DNA of 54,850 nt, taken from contig JAHHHQ010000073.1 in the NCBI GenBank assembly GCA_019359285.1, positions 1-54,850 on the forward strand, read 5' to 3'. A program made the translations under genes and the position numbers. This stretch comes from Nodosilinea sp. WJT8-NPBG4 (GTDB taxonomy: Bacteria > Cyanobacteriota > Cyanobacteriia > Phormidesmidales > Phormidesmidaceae). Of the stretch, positions 32,765-40,881 are shown in pieces. How positions within the stretch are numbered: the stretch's first letter is position 1; the number at the start of each line of letters is the position of its first letter. Under the pieces are notes generated by a model. That model saw only the letters and a list, made by a program, of their open reading frames with translations. It was not told the origin of the DNA and did not search any database.

Positions 32765-33364
32765 GTGATCATAACAGTCGTCAGCTTTAAGGGTGGGGTG
32801 GGCAAAACCACGACCGCCATCCACCTGGGAGGGTACCTGCAAGGGTTGGGAGAAACGTTGGTAGTCGATGGAGACAGCAACCGCTCTGCTCTCCAGTGGG
32901 CAGCTAGCGATCGCCTTCCGTTTGCCGTGGCCGATGAGATGCAAGCGCCAAAGCTGCTCATGTCGGGCAAATTTCAAAACGTTGTTATAGACACAGCCGC
33001 TCGGCCATCGTCTGATGAGCTGGCCAGCCTTGCCCAGGGGTGTGATCTGCTGATCATTCCATGCAGTCCCGACGCCTTAAGTATGGGAGCCATGATGCAG
33101 ATGGTAGAGCCACTACAAGGACTCAAAGCAGAGTACAGGATACTGCTCACCATCATTCCGCCTAAGCCCAACGCGGCTGGGGCAGAAGCTAGGGCCTCTT
33201 TGCTTGGTGCTGGGCTACCTCTATTCGCTGGAGGTATTCGCAGATTAAACGCTTTTCAAAGGGCGGCGCTCGATGGGTGCCTAGTTAAAGATGTGAAAGG
33301 CGATAGTTACGCGGGTATCGCCTGGAGCTGCTACACCGCCATTGGAAAGGAGATATTGCCGTGA
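32765..33364 (+). CDS. parA: Small ParA partition ATPase (type Ib-like)
   Basis: A 199-aa ATPase. Deviant Walker A VVSFKGGVGKTTTAIHLG at about 5-22; Walker A' TLVVDGDSNRSALQW; Walker B FQNVVIDTAAR; later LLIIPCSPDALSMGAMMQ. The length fits type Ib ParA, whose partners are small RHH proteins rather than classical ParB. Its last 4 nt (GTGA) overlap the start of such a gene, giving translational coupling. The iteron array directly upstream is the likely centromere and autoregulatory operator. Confidence 0.88.
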   Translation: MIITVVSFKGGVGKTTTAIHLGGYLQGLGETLVVDGDSNRSALQWAASDRLPFAVADEMQAPKLLMSGKFQNVVIDTAARPSSDELASLAQGCDLLIIPCSPDALSMGAMMQMVEPLQGLKAEYRILLTIIPPKPNAAGAEARASLLGAGLPLFAGGIRRLNAFQRAALDGCLVKDVKGDSYAGIAWSCYTAIGKEILP

Positions 33365-33675
33365 GTGAACAAAACCGATTCGCTAACCTGCTCAAGGTAG
33401 CCCAGCAGAAACCTGAAATAGAAACCTTTGAGACCTCTGCACCTACAGCAGACGTTCAGACATCTGAGCATCTAGACATTCAAGCATCTAAACAGCCGGA
33501 CGTCTCAACATCTAAGGCTAAGAGCAGCAGCAAGAATTTTAAGCGCACTACGGTATACCTCACTCAGGAGCTGCACCGCAGACTAAAGCGGGCCAGCCTC
33601 GACGAGGAAATGGAGATGAGCGATATTGCCGAAGCTGCGATCGCGGCATGGCTCGATGAACATTCAGATGTTTAG
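33361..33675 (+). CDS. Ribbon-helix-helix partition partner (ParB/ParG-like)
   Basis: A 104-aa protein with GTG start overlapping parA. Residues about 1-60 are low in complexity (TSEHLDIQASKQPDVSTSKA), probably flexible and possibly the ParA-stimulating arm as in ParG-type proteins. The C-terminal part is an RHH domain: FKRTTVYLTQELHRRLKRAS then DEEMEMSDIAEAAIAAWLDE. The DNA encoding the flexible arm (33451-33525) itself contains ACATCT/GCATCT units, reverse-oriented copies of the upstream iterons, and another copy spans the stop codon. Confidence 0.75.
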   Translation: MSEQNRFANLLKVAQQKPEIETFETSAPTADVQTSEHLDIQASKQPDVSTSKAKSSSKNFKRTTVYLTQELHRRLKRASLDEEMEMSDIAEAAIAAWLDEHSDV

Positions 33676-33690
33676 ATGTCTGATATTTAG
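33661..33690 (+). repeat. Iteron copy spanning the end of the RHH gene
   Basis: TTCAGATGTTTAGATGTCTG here nearly repeats GTCAGATGTTTAGATGTTTG at 32657-32676. Its stop codon TAG lies within the unit. Confidence 0.6.
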
Positions 33691-33766
33691 CTGTACGCTT
33701 GGCCAACTCTATCCATTGAGTAGACGTCTCCTTAATTGTCGCTGATCCACCAATGACTGTTGCTTT

Positions 33767-34834
33767 ATGCCTCAATCCCCTCCCCTATTTCCCGAAGACG
33801 AAAACTACTTTGCGTTGCTTAATGGCTTAAAGCAACGCATCCGTGGAGCGCAACTTAAAGCTGCCCAAGCTGTCAATCAAGAACTAATCATGCTCTATTG
33901 GCATATAGGCCAAGAGATTGTGAAGCGCCAGCTGACGCAGGGTTGGGGCAGCAAAGTTATCGAGCGCTTGGCTAAAGATTTGAAAAAAGAATTTCCGGAT
34001 GTATCGGGGTTCTCGACGCGGAACCTGAAATATATGCGGTCATTTGCCGAGGCATACCCCGATGAAACATTAGTGCAACGCAGCGTTGCACAATTACCCT
34101 GGCGACATAACATCGCATTGCTCTCCAAGCTGAATAGCCCAGAAATGCGCGTCTGGTATGCCCAAAAGGCCATCAATTATGGGTGGAGTAGCGACATTCT
34201 AGCAATGCAGATAGACAGCAATCTGTATGGGCGTCAGGGCGGCGCAATAACGAATTTTGAGCGAACATTACCCCCTGAAAAGTCTGATTTAAGCCGCCAA
34301 TTGCTGAAAGATCCTTATAATTTTGATTTTTTAACGCTTGGGGAAAATGCACAGGAACGGGATTTGGAACGGGGCCTGTTAGGCCATATCCGAGCATTCC
34401 TGATGGAATTAGGTGTCGGCTTTGCTTTCCTCGGAAGCCAGTATCCGATTGTCGTGGATGACAAAGAGTATCGGATAGACCTGCTCTTCTACCATGTTCG
34501 CCTGCATTGCTATATCGTTATTGACCTTAAGATGAGGGAGTTTGAACCTGCTTTCTCAGGCCAGATGAATTTCTATGTTTCGGCGGTTAACCACACGCTA
34601 CGGGTCGAGGGGGATCATCCGACCATTGGCATTATTCTCTGTAAATCAAAAAGTAAAACCGTCGTTGAGTATGCCCTTGATACTGTACAGAACCCGATCG
34701 GCGTCTCAACGTATGTGGTGCGTGACGAACTCCCGCTAGCTCTGCAAGACAGTCTACCGACTGCTGAACAGCTGGAAATGGAGTTGGAAGCCGCTGTGAA
34801 AGAGCTAGGAGACGATCAGCCGGATGAGCCGTGA
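33767..34834 (+). CDS. DUF1016/YhcG-type PD-(D/E)xK nuclease-family protein
   Basis: A 355-aa protein of the YhcG family. N-terminal domain: AAQAVNQELIMLYWHIGQEI, then FSTRNLKYMRSFAEAYP and QLPWRHNIALLSKL, as usual in DUF1016_N. C-terminal nuclease-like domain: GVGFAFLGSQYPIVVDDKEY, RIDLLFYHVRLHCYIVIDLK (Asp in RIDLL, D-x-K in IDLK) and the Gln-containing FSGQMNFYVSAVN. YhcG proteins often accompany restriction-modification loci or mobile elements; a nuclease activity is presumed. Standing alone here, downstream of the par genes, it may protect the element or act in its mobility. Confidence 0.85.
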   Translation: MPQSPPLFPEDENYFALLNGLKQRIRGAQLKAAQAVNQELIMLYWHIGQEIVKRQLTQGWGSKVIERLAKDLKKEFPDVSGFSTRNLKYMRSFAEAYPDETLVQRSVAQLPWRHNIALLSKLNSPEMRVWYAQKAINYGWSSDILAMQIDSNLYGRQGGAITNFERTLPPEKSDLSRQLLKDPYNFDFLTLGENAQERDLERGLLGHIRAFLMELGVGFAFLGSQYPIVVDDKEYRIDLLFYHVRLHCYIVIDLKMREFEPAFSGQMNFYVSAVNHTLRVEGDHPTIGIILCKSKSKTVVEYALDTVQNPIGVSTYVVRDELPLALQDSLPTAEQLEMELEAAVKELGDDQPDEP

Positions 34835-34883
34835 AATCCTGTGGCTTCACCCATACCCTGCTGATTGAATAAGAGCCTATCGG

Positions 34884-36569
34884 TTAATGAGTGAGGATGC
34901 CTTGGATAGTCACATCAGCAGGATCTTCAGCATTGAGAGAATCAAGCCCACGCAAATGATAGAGCAGTAGCAACCGCTCCTCGTCCGGCAGCTCAAACCA
35001 GCGCTTGCCTTCAAATCGGTCGGCAATAAACTGGCGAATCACCTCCACAGACCAACCCAGGCTCCTAATCTGCTGTTGAATCTGCTCGTGCAGGTCTGAG
35101 TCATACGCGGCAGGCTCTGCCTCCTGTGGAAAAGAGGACACGTCCCCCCGCACCCCCCTATCCGGAGTAAAAGAATTTGTATCCGACCCCAACGCACCGG
35201 CGCAAAGCGCCTCACCCTTCATATTTCTCTCTGAGGGGTGTAATTCCCTGATTGCTGGGGGGTCTAGCAATTCTGGTATCGCTTCTTTAGGAGCTAGAAG
35301 GCTTGCTGCTAGGTCGATTACACCCTCTTGGTGCTCAGGGTGCCAGAGGCGGAGGTGCTTGTAGAGGGTCTGCTGGCTAACTCTGGCTGCTAGGGCGATC
35401 GCTTTGGCCCGGGCCGTTATCTGCTCGGGCAGCTCTCCCGCCTGCTCTAGCGCGGCGTAGGCGGCGCGGATGCGGTGCTGGGCGTCTTCAGCCTGCCGCT
35501 GGTTAAAGGGCACCAGGTTGTTCTTCGGGTGGCTAGTGTCACGGGTGGGGGTAGTTCCCATGGGCCAGTAATAGCCCTCGACGGCTCTGGCCCAGGCGAT
35601 GACTTTGCGCTCGATGTCGTGCTGGTGGCGGCAGTACTGCCCGTAGCCAGGGCAGGTGAGGGCGATGCGCCGGGTGTAGTCAATCAGAGCTTGACCCTGA
35701 AGGCCCTCAAAGACGCGGCCGTAGCAAGCGATGGTTTTAAGCAGATGGTTGGTTTGCCCGTAGGCAGTCCAGCCTTCGGTGATCTCCAAATCGAGGTCGT
35801 GCCGCCAGCTCTCGACGGGATGACTGCGGCGCTTGGGCCGCTTGCGGTGGTTATCGCGGCCAATTTTCATCGCATGGCGCAGGGTGTCCATGTCTTGGTG
35901 GCTAGCCGCGCCATCCCAAAGCCAAAAGAAGCGGGCTAGGCTGTCACCGATGGGGTTGAGGTCGTCGTCGAGCAGGCAGGAGCCGCTGCCGGGTTGCAGG
36001 GGCAGCCGGTGCCCCATGTATTCGATGAAGGCTTGAACGCCGTAGGCTTTGACGTTGGGAAAGATTTCGAGCTGCCCAGCTTTCAGTCGGAACCCCTGGG
36101 CCTGGAGGCACTCTTTGAGGGCAACGGCTAGGTTGAAGGTGTTGACCAGCTCGGCAAAGGGGAGGTAGAGGTGCAGCCCGCCCCTCCAGCTGGAACGAAT
36201 CAGCAGGGTACGAGTAATGCCGATGGTCTCTAGGGCAGCGCGGATCTGGGCCACCCCGTCAGCGGTGCAGTAGTCGCCGCCGGCATCGAGGTCGAGCAGG
36301 GCGTAGCGGGTGTCGTGGGTGAAGCGGACACCGATCAGCTGGTTGGCGTCTTGCCAGTGGTTCCAGAGAACGCGGGGCCGCAGGGGGTGGGTGGTAACAG
36401 TCGTCCAGGCAGCTTTGGTGGTGGCATCATCCGGCCGGTCGGCACGGATGAAGTTCCAGGGGTAGTGGCCAAAGAGTTCACACAGCCGCTGGCCGGTGGG
36501 GTCAGCAGGAAGGGGTTCGGAACGGGGAGTCCTACGCGACTCCTCGCCCCATCTTATCGATGCGGTCAT
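34884..36569 (-). CDS. AEP-primase-like plasmid replication protein (copy 2)
   Basis: A 561-aa homologue of the gene at 16815-18521. Conserved elements in the same order: RYALLDLD (Asp93, Asp95), GGLHLYLPF (His133), AGQLEIFPNVKAYG, HRLPLQPGSGSCLLDDDLNP and GQTNHLLKTIACYGRVFEGL. The first three match the archaeo-eukaryotic primase motif order. A helix-turn-helix-like stretch (IALAARVSQQTLYKHLRLW) follows at about 390-410; copy 1 has GIKRSTLYKRQYM there. It is GC-richer than copy 1 and well diverged, so the two come from different replicons rather than a recent duplication. The mRNA leader has strong hairpins that could set copy number. Confidence 0.58.
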   Translation of the reverse strand: MTASIRWGEESRRTPRSEPLPADPTGQRLCELFGHYPWNFIRADRPDDATTKAAWTTVTTHPLRPRVLWNHWQDANQLIGVRFTHDTRYALLDLDAGGDYCTADGVAQIRAALETIGITRTLLIRSSWRGGLHLYLPFAELVNTFNLAVALKECLQAQGFRLKAGQLEIFPNVKAYGVQAFIEYMGHRLPLQPGSGSCLLDDDLNPIGDSLARFFWLWDGAASHQDMDTLRHAMKIGRDNHRKRPKRRSHPVESWRHDLDLEITEGWTAYGQTNHLLKTIACYGRVFEGLQGQALIDYTRRIALTCPGYGQYCRHQHDIERKVIAWARAVEGYYWPMGTTPTRDTSHPKNNLVPFNQRQAEDAQHRIRAAYAALEQAGELPEQITARAKAIALAARVSQQTLYKHLRLWHPEHQEGVIDLAASLLAPKEAIPELLDPPAIRELHPSERNMKGEALCAGALGSDTNSFTPDRGVRGDVSSFPQEAEPAAYDSDLHEQIQQQIRSLGWSVEVIRQFIADRFEGKRWFELPDEERLLLLYHLRGLDSLNAEDPADVTIQGILTH

Positions 36570-36599
36570 GGGGGTCTCTCTCTCCTAAAAAAGAGCAAT

Positions 36600-36740
36600 G
36601 GGTATTGCCCCGAGAGAGATCCGGTGTTACCATAGCCGCATAACAATTTTAGGCGCGACTCGGGAACTGGTCCTCTCGGGTTTTCGCTTTTTAAAGAGCC
36701 GGTGGCGTTTGCTGCCGGTTCTTTTTGCCTATTAAGGGTC
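36600..36740 (-). promoter_or_regulatory. Structured leader of the replication gene (possible attenuator/antisense RNA)
   Basis: Upstream of the minus-strand replication gene, CCCGAGAG (about 36612) and CTCTCGGG (about 36673) can pair, and GAGCCGG/CCGGTTC at about 36699-36725 forms a second hairpin. On the plus strand that second hairpin is followed by TTTTT, as in a terminator for an antisense RNA. On the minus strand it is followed by CTTTAAAAA. Counter-transcribed RNAs commonly control plasmid rep genes, so this is a candidate; no promoter was identified. Confidence 0.35.
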
Positions 36741-36917
36741 TGGTCAGGACGCTTAATACTGATGAACGCGATCACTAGGGGGTCAACCCAGCGGGGCGTC
36801 AATCATTGCCGGATCATAGTACAGGCGTCTAAGTCGGGCAAGGCAAACGCTGAAAATTTGATTTCATCGGTTTTTTGGGTTGGTATCGACCTCCTTACGT
36901 GCAACAAAAGACTGTGG

Positions 36918-37266
36918 TTACCGCTCGGTTGGCGGTAGTTGCCAGGGCTCTAGACCAGCGTCGTGGAGCTGCTGTTCTAGCCCGGCCACCTGTTCGCGCA
37001 GTGCTTCAGACTCTGCGTAAGCCTCGCCCAATGCGGATAAATCGGCCTCGGTTTGCTAGAGCCGTTGGGCGAGCAGGGCATTGCGTAGGAACTGCCGTAA
37101 TTCGAGTCTGCCCCTCAACCTGCTCCTCTGATACCACCTCTATTTGCTCAGGATTTTGTGGCGTATGACCACTAGTGTGCAAGGCTTTGAGGACATTCGA
37201 GCGTAAAAAGTTTGTGGCGTTCTGCGGAGAAGTACTAATCGCCTCAGCTGCGCCGGTGATGCTCAT
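36918..37266 (-). pseudogene. Frameshifted plasmid protein with SITGAAEAISTSPQN N-terminus
   Basis: Frame 1 from 37266: SITGAAEAISTSPQNATNFL, then EVVSEEQVEGQTRITAVPTQ, resembling an N-terminal domain frequent in cyanobacterial plasmid proteins that continue for over 100 residues. Here it runs into another frame where a coiled-coil C-terminus (QVAGLEQQLHDAGLEPWQLP) is readable but carries an internal TAG. So N- and C-terminal parts survive with the middle deleted. It overlaps the RHH gene by 4 nt, so the original operon was RHH then this gene. Confidence 0.5.
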
Positions 37267-37433
37267 TTGCCCGCCTTCTCAACTTTGTCTAAGTAAGCGG
37301 CCACCGCAAGCTCTACGATGTCGCTCATTGTTTTGTCTTGACGGACGGCATGGAGCTTTAGCCTCGTCTTTAGTTCTTCATCAATATCGACCTGAAGCCG
37401 TGCCATAGAGTCATCTTCTGGGATTGGTTGCAT
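37263..37433 (-). CDS. Small ribbon-helix-helix protein
   Basis: A 56-aa protein from the ATG at 37433 (AAGGTGGGAT upstream). RHH fold: MARLQVDIDEELKTRLKLHA, then KTMSDIVELAVAAYLDKVEK. Its size and pattern fit antitoxin or ParG/CopG-type autoregulators. It is divergent from the operon starting at 37611; between them GTAACGAC occurs twice (37533, 37603) next to TGGTTCC/TGGAACG, a possible binding-site pair. Confidence 0.65.
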   Translation of the reverse strand: MQPIPEDDSMARLQVDIDEELKTRLKLHAVRQDKTMSDIVELAVAAYLDKVEKAGK

Positions 37434-37610
37434 AAATACTATCCCACCTTGAAATATTGAACGTTTCACAACTGATAGTAACATCACTATTAAAACATAT
37501 GTTATTACTGTAACTACAAGTGGAACGCAGCCGTAACGACCTGGTTCCACCGAACCGCCTAAAGCATTGATTTGCCGAAGTTTTGAACTGTAACCAAGAG
37601 GTGTAACGAC

Positions 37611-38123
37611 GTGGAACGTCAACCGTTATCGATTCGTAAATTTGCTGAAGTGTGTGGGGTATCGCACACCGAGATAGGTCGCAAAATGACCGCCCTAGAT
37701 ATCGCAGGAACGCCTCAGGGCAAGGGCTTGCCCACGTTACTGAGTCCGGCTGACCAGGACAGAATCGCTCAAATTCTGTTCATCCCTGCAGAACCGCCCG
37801 CCGCGCCCGCACAGCATGTCGATGTGTTGGGCAGTGGCCTCTCGGTTTACACGCCTCCGCCACTGGCGACTCGGGGCATCAATAGCGAGCTCAGCCGCCA
37901 TCTGCAACAGCAGCAGCTCACCCAAGCGCTGGGAGTGTTTAGGGGCAATCAGGCCAGCTTTAGAAATGCCCTGTTGGGCATGGCGGCTGAGTCGGGTCGT
38001 CAGCTGGGCCACGAGATGGCGATCGCCGAGATGAACACTGCCCTGGCTACCCACGCACAACTGCAACACACGGTGGGAAAGGAGTTGGGTGTCGTTGCAG
38101 ACGCACCCGAACCCGCCGCCTAA
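37611..38123 (+). CDS. Unknown 170-aa protein with helix-turn-helix-like N-terminus
   Basis: GTG start. Residues 1-65 look like a small DNA-binding or replication-adaptor domain: LSIRKFAEVCGVSHTEIGRK, then TPQGKGLPTLLSPADQDRIA. A Pro-rich linker follows, then a Gln-rich helical C-terminus (SRHLQQQQLTQALGVFRGNQ ... LGHEMAIAEMNTAL). First gene of a same-strand group with two exported or membrane proteins and a P-loop ATPase. Function unknown; DNA binding is inferred only. Confidence 0.55.
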   Translation: MERQPLSIRKFAEVCGVSHTEIGRKMTALDIAGTPQGKGLPTLLSPADQDRIAQILFIPAEPPAAPAQHVDVLGSGLSVYTPPPLATRGINSELSRHLQQQQLTQALGVFRGNQASFRNALLGMAAESGRQLGHEMAIAEMNTALATHAQLQHTVGKELGVVADAPEPAA

Positions 38124-38128
38124 TTCTG

Positions 38129-38179
38129 ATGGCTCTGGCTACCGCTGGGGTCGCGATCGCGCTGTTCATCGCCCACTAA
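38129..38179 (+). CDS. Possible 16-aa hydrophobic peptide
   Basis: ATG GCT ... TAA encodes MALATAGVAIALFIAH, entirely hydrophobic, 5 bp after the preceding stop. It could be a tiny membrane peptide or a remnant of a once longer C-terminus. No ribosome site is evident; reported only because it lies inside an otherwise tight operon. Confidence 0.15.
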   Translation: MALATAGVAIALFIAH

Positions 38180-38252
38180 CAACCCCTAGCCGGTTGGCAG
38201 ACCAGAGCTGGGGGCTGGCCCGAAAACCATTACGTAAACGGACCCCACCATT

Positions 38253-38723
38253 ATGAAACCGATCCACGGGGTATTCGCCTTGGCCATCGTGGGCACCGCG
38301 ATACCCAGCGTTAGTAACCTCGGCAACTTCGCCTCGAAAGTCACCACCGCCCGCGCCGAGGCCAGTCGTATCGGCGATGACATGACTGAGCTCACGCTGA
38401 GCCAGCAGGAGCAGGCGCAAAAAAACGAGGTGGCGATCGCCCGTTACCAAGACGGCTGCATCCCGGTAGTGAGTGCCGACCAGCTGCGCTATGTCTCCCT
38501 CATGCTCAACACCCCGGTGCTCGACAGCGCCACCAATCACCCTATCCCAGTGGGTTCAATCGTCTGCGATGCCCACGGCAACACCGGGGTGATTACCGAC
38601 GATGACCGCGACCCCAACACCCCAGGGCTCACCCAAAAGATGGCCTTTACCGGTGATAAGGCGATCGTTGACTGGCGAATGAACCAGTACCAAGGTGCCG
38701 CCTACTACATGCCCTCAAACTAA
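38253..38723 (+). CDS. Exported or membrane-anchored protein of unknown function
   Basis: A 156-aa protein. N-terminus MKPIHGVFALAIVGTAIPSV is a signal or anchor. A short coiled coil (DDMTELTLSQQEQAQKNEVA) and a folded part with two Cys (YQDGCIPVVSA, GSIVCDAHGN) follow, probably disulfide-bonded outside the cytoplasm. No known family recognised. Same strand as its neighbours, 30 bp before the next gene. Confidence 0.6.
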   Translation: MKPIHGVFALAIVGTAIPSVSNLGNFASKVTTARAEASRIGDDMTELTLSQQEQAQKNEVAIARYQDGCIPVVSADQLRYVSLMLNTPVLDSATNHPIPVGSIVCDAHGNTGVITDDDRDPNTPGLTQKMAFTGDKAIVDWRMNQYQGAAYYMPSN

Positions 38724-38753
38724 GCCCCAGCACACCTTATAGAGGCCCAATCC

Positions 38754-39419
38754 ATGACCACCTATCAGACTAAAAAACGCTCCACCCGTGCCCAAAATTC
38801 AGGGGCCAAGACCGCGCGACATCTCCTCTACTGGCTCGCCATCTGCGTCGCCTGCGTCGTGGCCGCCGCCAACCTGCTGCCCTATTGCCGCGCGGTATCC
38901 CTGGCCCTAATCACTATCTTTGACTTGCAAGGCGTCGTCGGCTTTTTCGGCAATCGTGCCCTGGCTCTGATCTCAATCCCGGTTGGGGTCGTGCTGTGGG
39001 CATTCATCCAGACAGCAGAAGCCTACCCGATTCTGCTGAAGCACGACAGGAAGCTGTTGCGCCTGATTGCCCTCGAGGCTGACTCAGCCGACCAACTGCA
39101 GGTGAATGAGGGCGACGATCCCGCCCTGGTGCGGCTGAAGGAATGGTACAACCACTTCCCCCTGCTCTCTATCCGGTCTGCCAACCGGGCCAGCCTAGTC
39201 GCCTACGTCGTGGATACTTTCCTCTGCCTAGCCGTCTTCCCCCCCGTCGATGGCGGGTTTGGGCAACTGGTGTTTGTCATCTTCACCGGCCAATGGGGGC
39301 TGATCAACTGGGGCACTGTTGGGCTGATCGTCACGATGCTGTTCTGCTTTGAACTCATGGTGCGCTTCATCTTGTTCCTTGGCCTGCAATGGCACTACAT
39401 GAAGCGCGCCCACGGCTAG
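38754..39419 (+). CDS. Multi-pass membrane protein of unknown function
   Basis: A 221-aa protein with a basic cytoplasmic start and about four or five membrane segments: LLYWLAICVACVVAAANLL, ALISIPVGVVLWAFIQ, LVAYVVDTFLCLAVF, GQLVFVIFTGQWGLINW and VGLIVTMLFCFELMVRFILF. Between segments two and three lies a soluble loop of about 50 residues (DSADQLQVNEGDDPALVRLK). No homologue recognised. With the exported protein before and the ATPase after, it may form part of a membrane complex. Confidence 0.65.
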   Translation: MTTYQTKKRSTRAQNSGAKTARHLLYWLAICVACVVAAANLLPYCRAVSLALITIFDLQGVVGFFGNRALALISIPVGVVLWAFIQTAEAYPILLKHDRKLLRLIALEADSADQLQVNEGDDPALVRLKEWYNHFPLLSIRSANRASLVAYVVDTFLCLAVFPPVDGGFGQLVFVIFTGQWGLINWGTVGLIVTMLFCFELMVRFILFLGLQWHYMKRAHG

Positions 39420-39471
39420 ACAACACGGCAACCGGGGGCAACGATGCCCCCTTTACTTTTTGGTAGAAACT

Positions 39472-40881
39472 ATGAGCAACTTAACCAAATCTCACCCCCT
39501 CTGGCTTGACACTGCCGAAGATGCCGCCGAAGGGATGCACAACCCCAAACTCTATATTGGGGGTGGCTTAGCCGGTGGGCTCATCCTGGGTAGCCTGCTG
39601 AATCCACTCACGGGCCTAGCCGCACTGGCCTATGGCATCTACTTGGCCTGGGATGCGAACGAGCGCAACAGCGACCAAATCGAAGCCGTCAGCGATGGCC
39701 TGGTGGCCCACCTGCTGGATAAAAAGCACCTGAGACAGTACCAGGCCGATGTCGGGAGCGACCGAGTGCAGGCCGAACTGGTCCAGGCGATCGCCCGTGA
39801 ACTGAGCCTCACAGACGATGCTGAAAAGTTGGCTAAGTCGCTGGGGCTGCTGGGCAAGAATGCGATCGCAGCAGCACCGCCACAGTTGCCCCCCGTAGCG
39901 CCTGAGGATGTAGTGGCATTGCCTGCACCCATCGGTGCCAACACTCGCCTAAATGCCCTGTCTGTAACAGCTGCCCTAGCCGAAGCTCAGCAGTGGGATG
40001 CCGATGAGGTTGCGATCGCCCCCACGGCAACCGGCATCCTGCAAGATTGCCTGGCCTACCCAACGATCCTCATCTACGGCCCCCAAGGTAGCGGCAAAAG
40101 CACCCTGGCCCATTGGCTGATTCAGCAGCGCCTGGCCGCTGGCCACCACTGCGAGATTCTAGACCCCCATGCCGCCTACGGGGCCTGGGAGGGGTTGCCG
40201 CTCTATGGCGCTGGCATGAACTATCAAGCCTGCGACGATCGGCTAGTTGCGTTTGCGGACCTGGTGAAAAGCCGCTACCAGGTCTTGAGCACTAAGCCTA
40301 ATTTCAACCCCAAACCCCATACCCTGCTGACAGAGGAATTTACCAACTGGGCTACTCATTGCCCTCACGCTGGTCAGTTTTTCTCTAGCTCAATGACCGA
40401 CCTACGGAAGGTGAATATTTTTGCTGTCTACGTTGCCCATGGCCGCACCTTAACTTCTTTGGGCGGTAAGGCCGGTGTAGCTGAACAACGCGACCAAACC
40501 TTACTGGAGATTGAGCTATCTGCGATCGTTGGCCCTGGGGGTAAGGCCATGCCATCGGGTAAGGCCAACGTCTATTACCCAGGCCAGAAAAACACCCCGA
40601 TCGCCGTGGAGGTACCCACCCTAGAGCTAAAGCAACCGGCTAACAACCCAGGGCTAGAATCCGCCTACTCGGCTGATAGCTCAAATGATGAGGTTGCCAT
40701 TATTAGGGAAGTTTTGATTAAGGCTAACGAGCCTCTGCTGGCATCCCAAATCAGGCAAAAGCACCGGGCACTAAAGGACGGTGTTGATACCAAAACACTG
40801 GAGCAAAAATTAGAGAGGATGGCGCACGAGGGCTTTATCGATCGCCTCCCTGAAAATCCGCCTCGCTACGCTGTCTCGTGA
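39472..40881 (+). CDS. Membrane-anchored P-loop ATPase (conjugation/mobility type)
   Basis: About 469 aa from ATG at 39472; a TTG twelve nt upstream is less likely. An N-terminal hydrophobic region (IGGGLAGGLILGSLL, LTGLAALAYGIYLAW) anchors it. Walker A YGPQGSGKSTLAHWL is at about 202-216 and Walker B-like HTLLTEEF near 285. A small C-terminal winged-helix-like domain (VAIIREVLIKANEPLLASQI) ends the protein. This arrangement recalls VirD4/FtsK-related DNA pumps or plasmid ATPases, but the motor core is short (about 180 residues) and I cannot place it in a named family. The array of phased short sites begins inside its last two codons. Confidence 0.6.
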   Translation: MSNLTKSHPLWLDTAEDAAEGMHNPKLYIGGGLAGGLILGSLLNPLTGLAALAYGIYLAWDANERNSDQIEAVSDGLVAHLLDKKHLRQYQADVGSDRVQAELVQAIARELSLTDDAEKLAKSLGLLGKNAIAAAPPQLPPVAPEDVVALPAPIGANTRLNALSVTAALAEAQQWDADEVAIAPTATGILQDCLAYPTILIYGPQGSGKSTLAHWLIQQRLAAGHHCEILDPHAAYGAWEGLPLYGAGMNYQACDDRLVAFADLVKSRYQVLSTKPNFNPKPHTLLTEEFTNWATHCPHAGQFFSSSMTDLRKVNIFAVYVAHGRTLTSLGGKAGVAEQRDQTLLEIELSAIVGPGGKAMPSGKANVYYPGQKNTPIAVEVPTLELKQPANNPGLESAYSADSSNDEVAIIREVLIKANEPLLASQIRQKHRALKDGVDTKTLEQKLERMAHEGFIDRLPENPPRYAVS

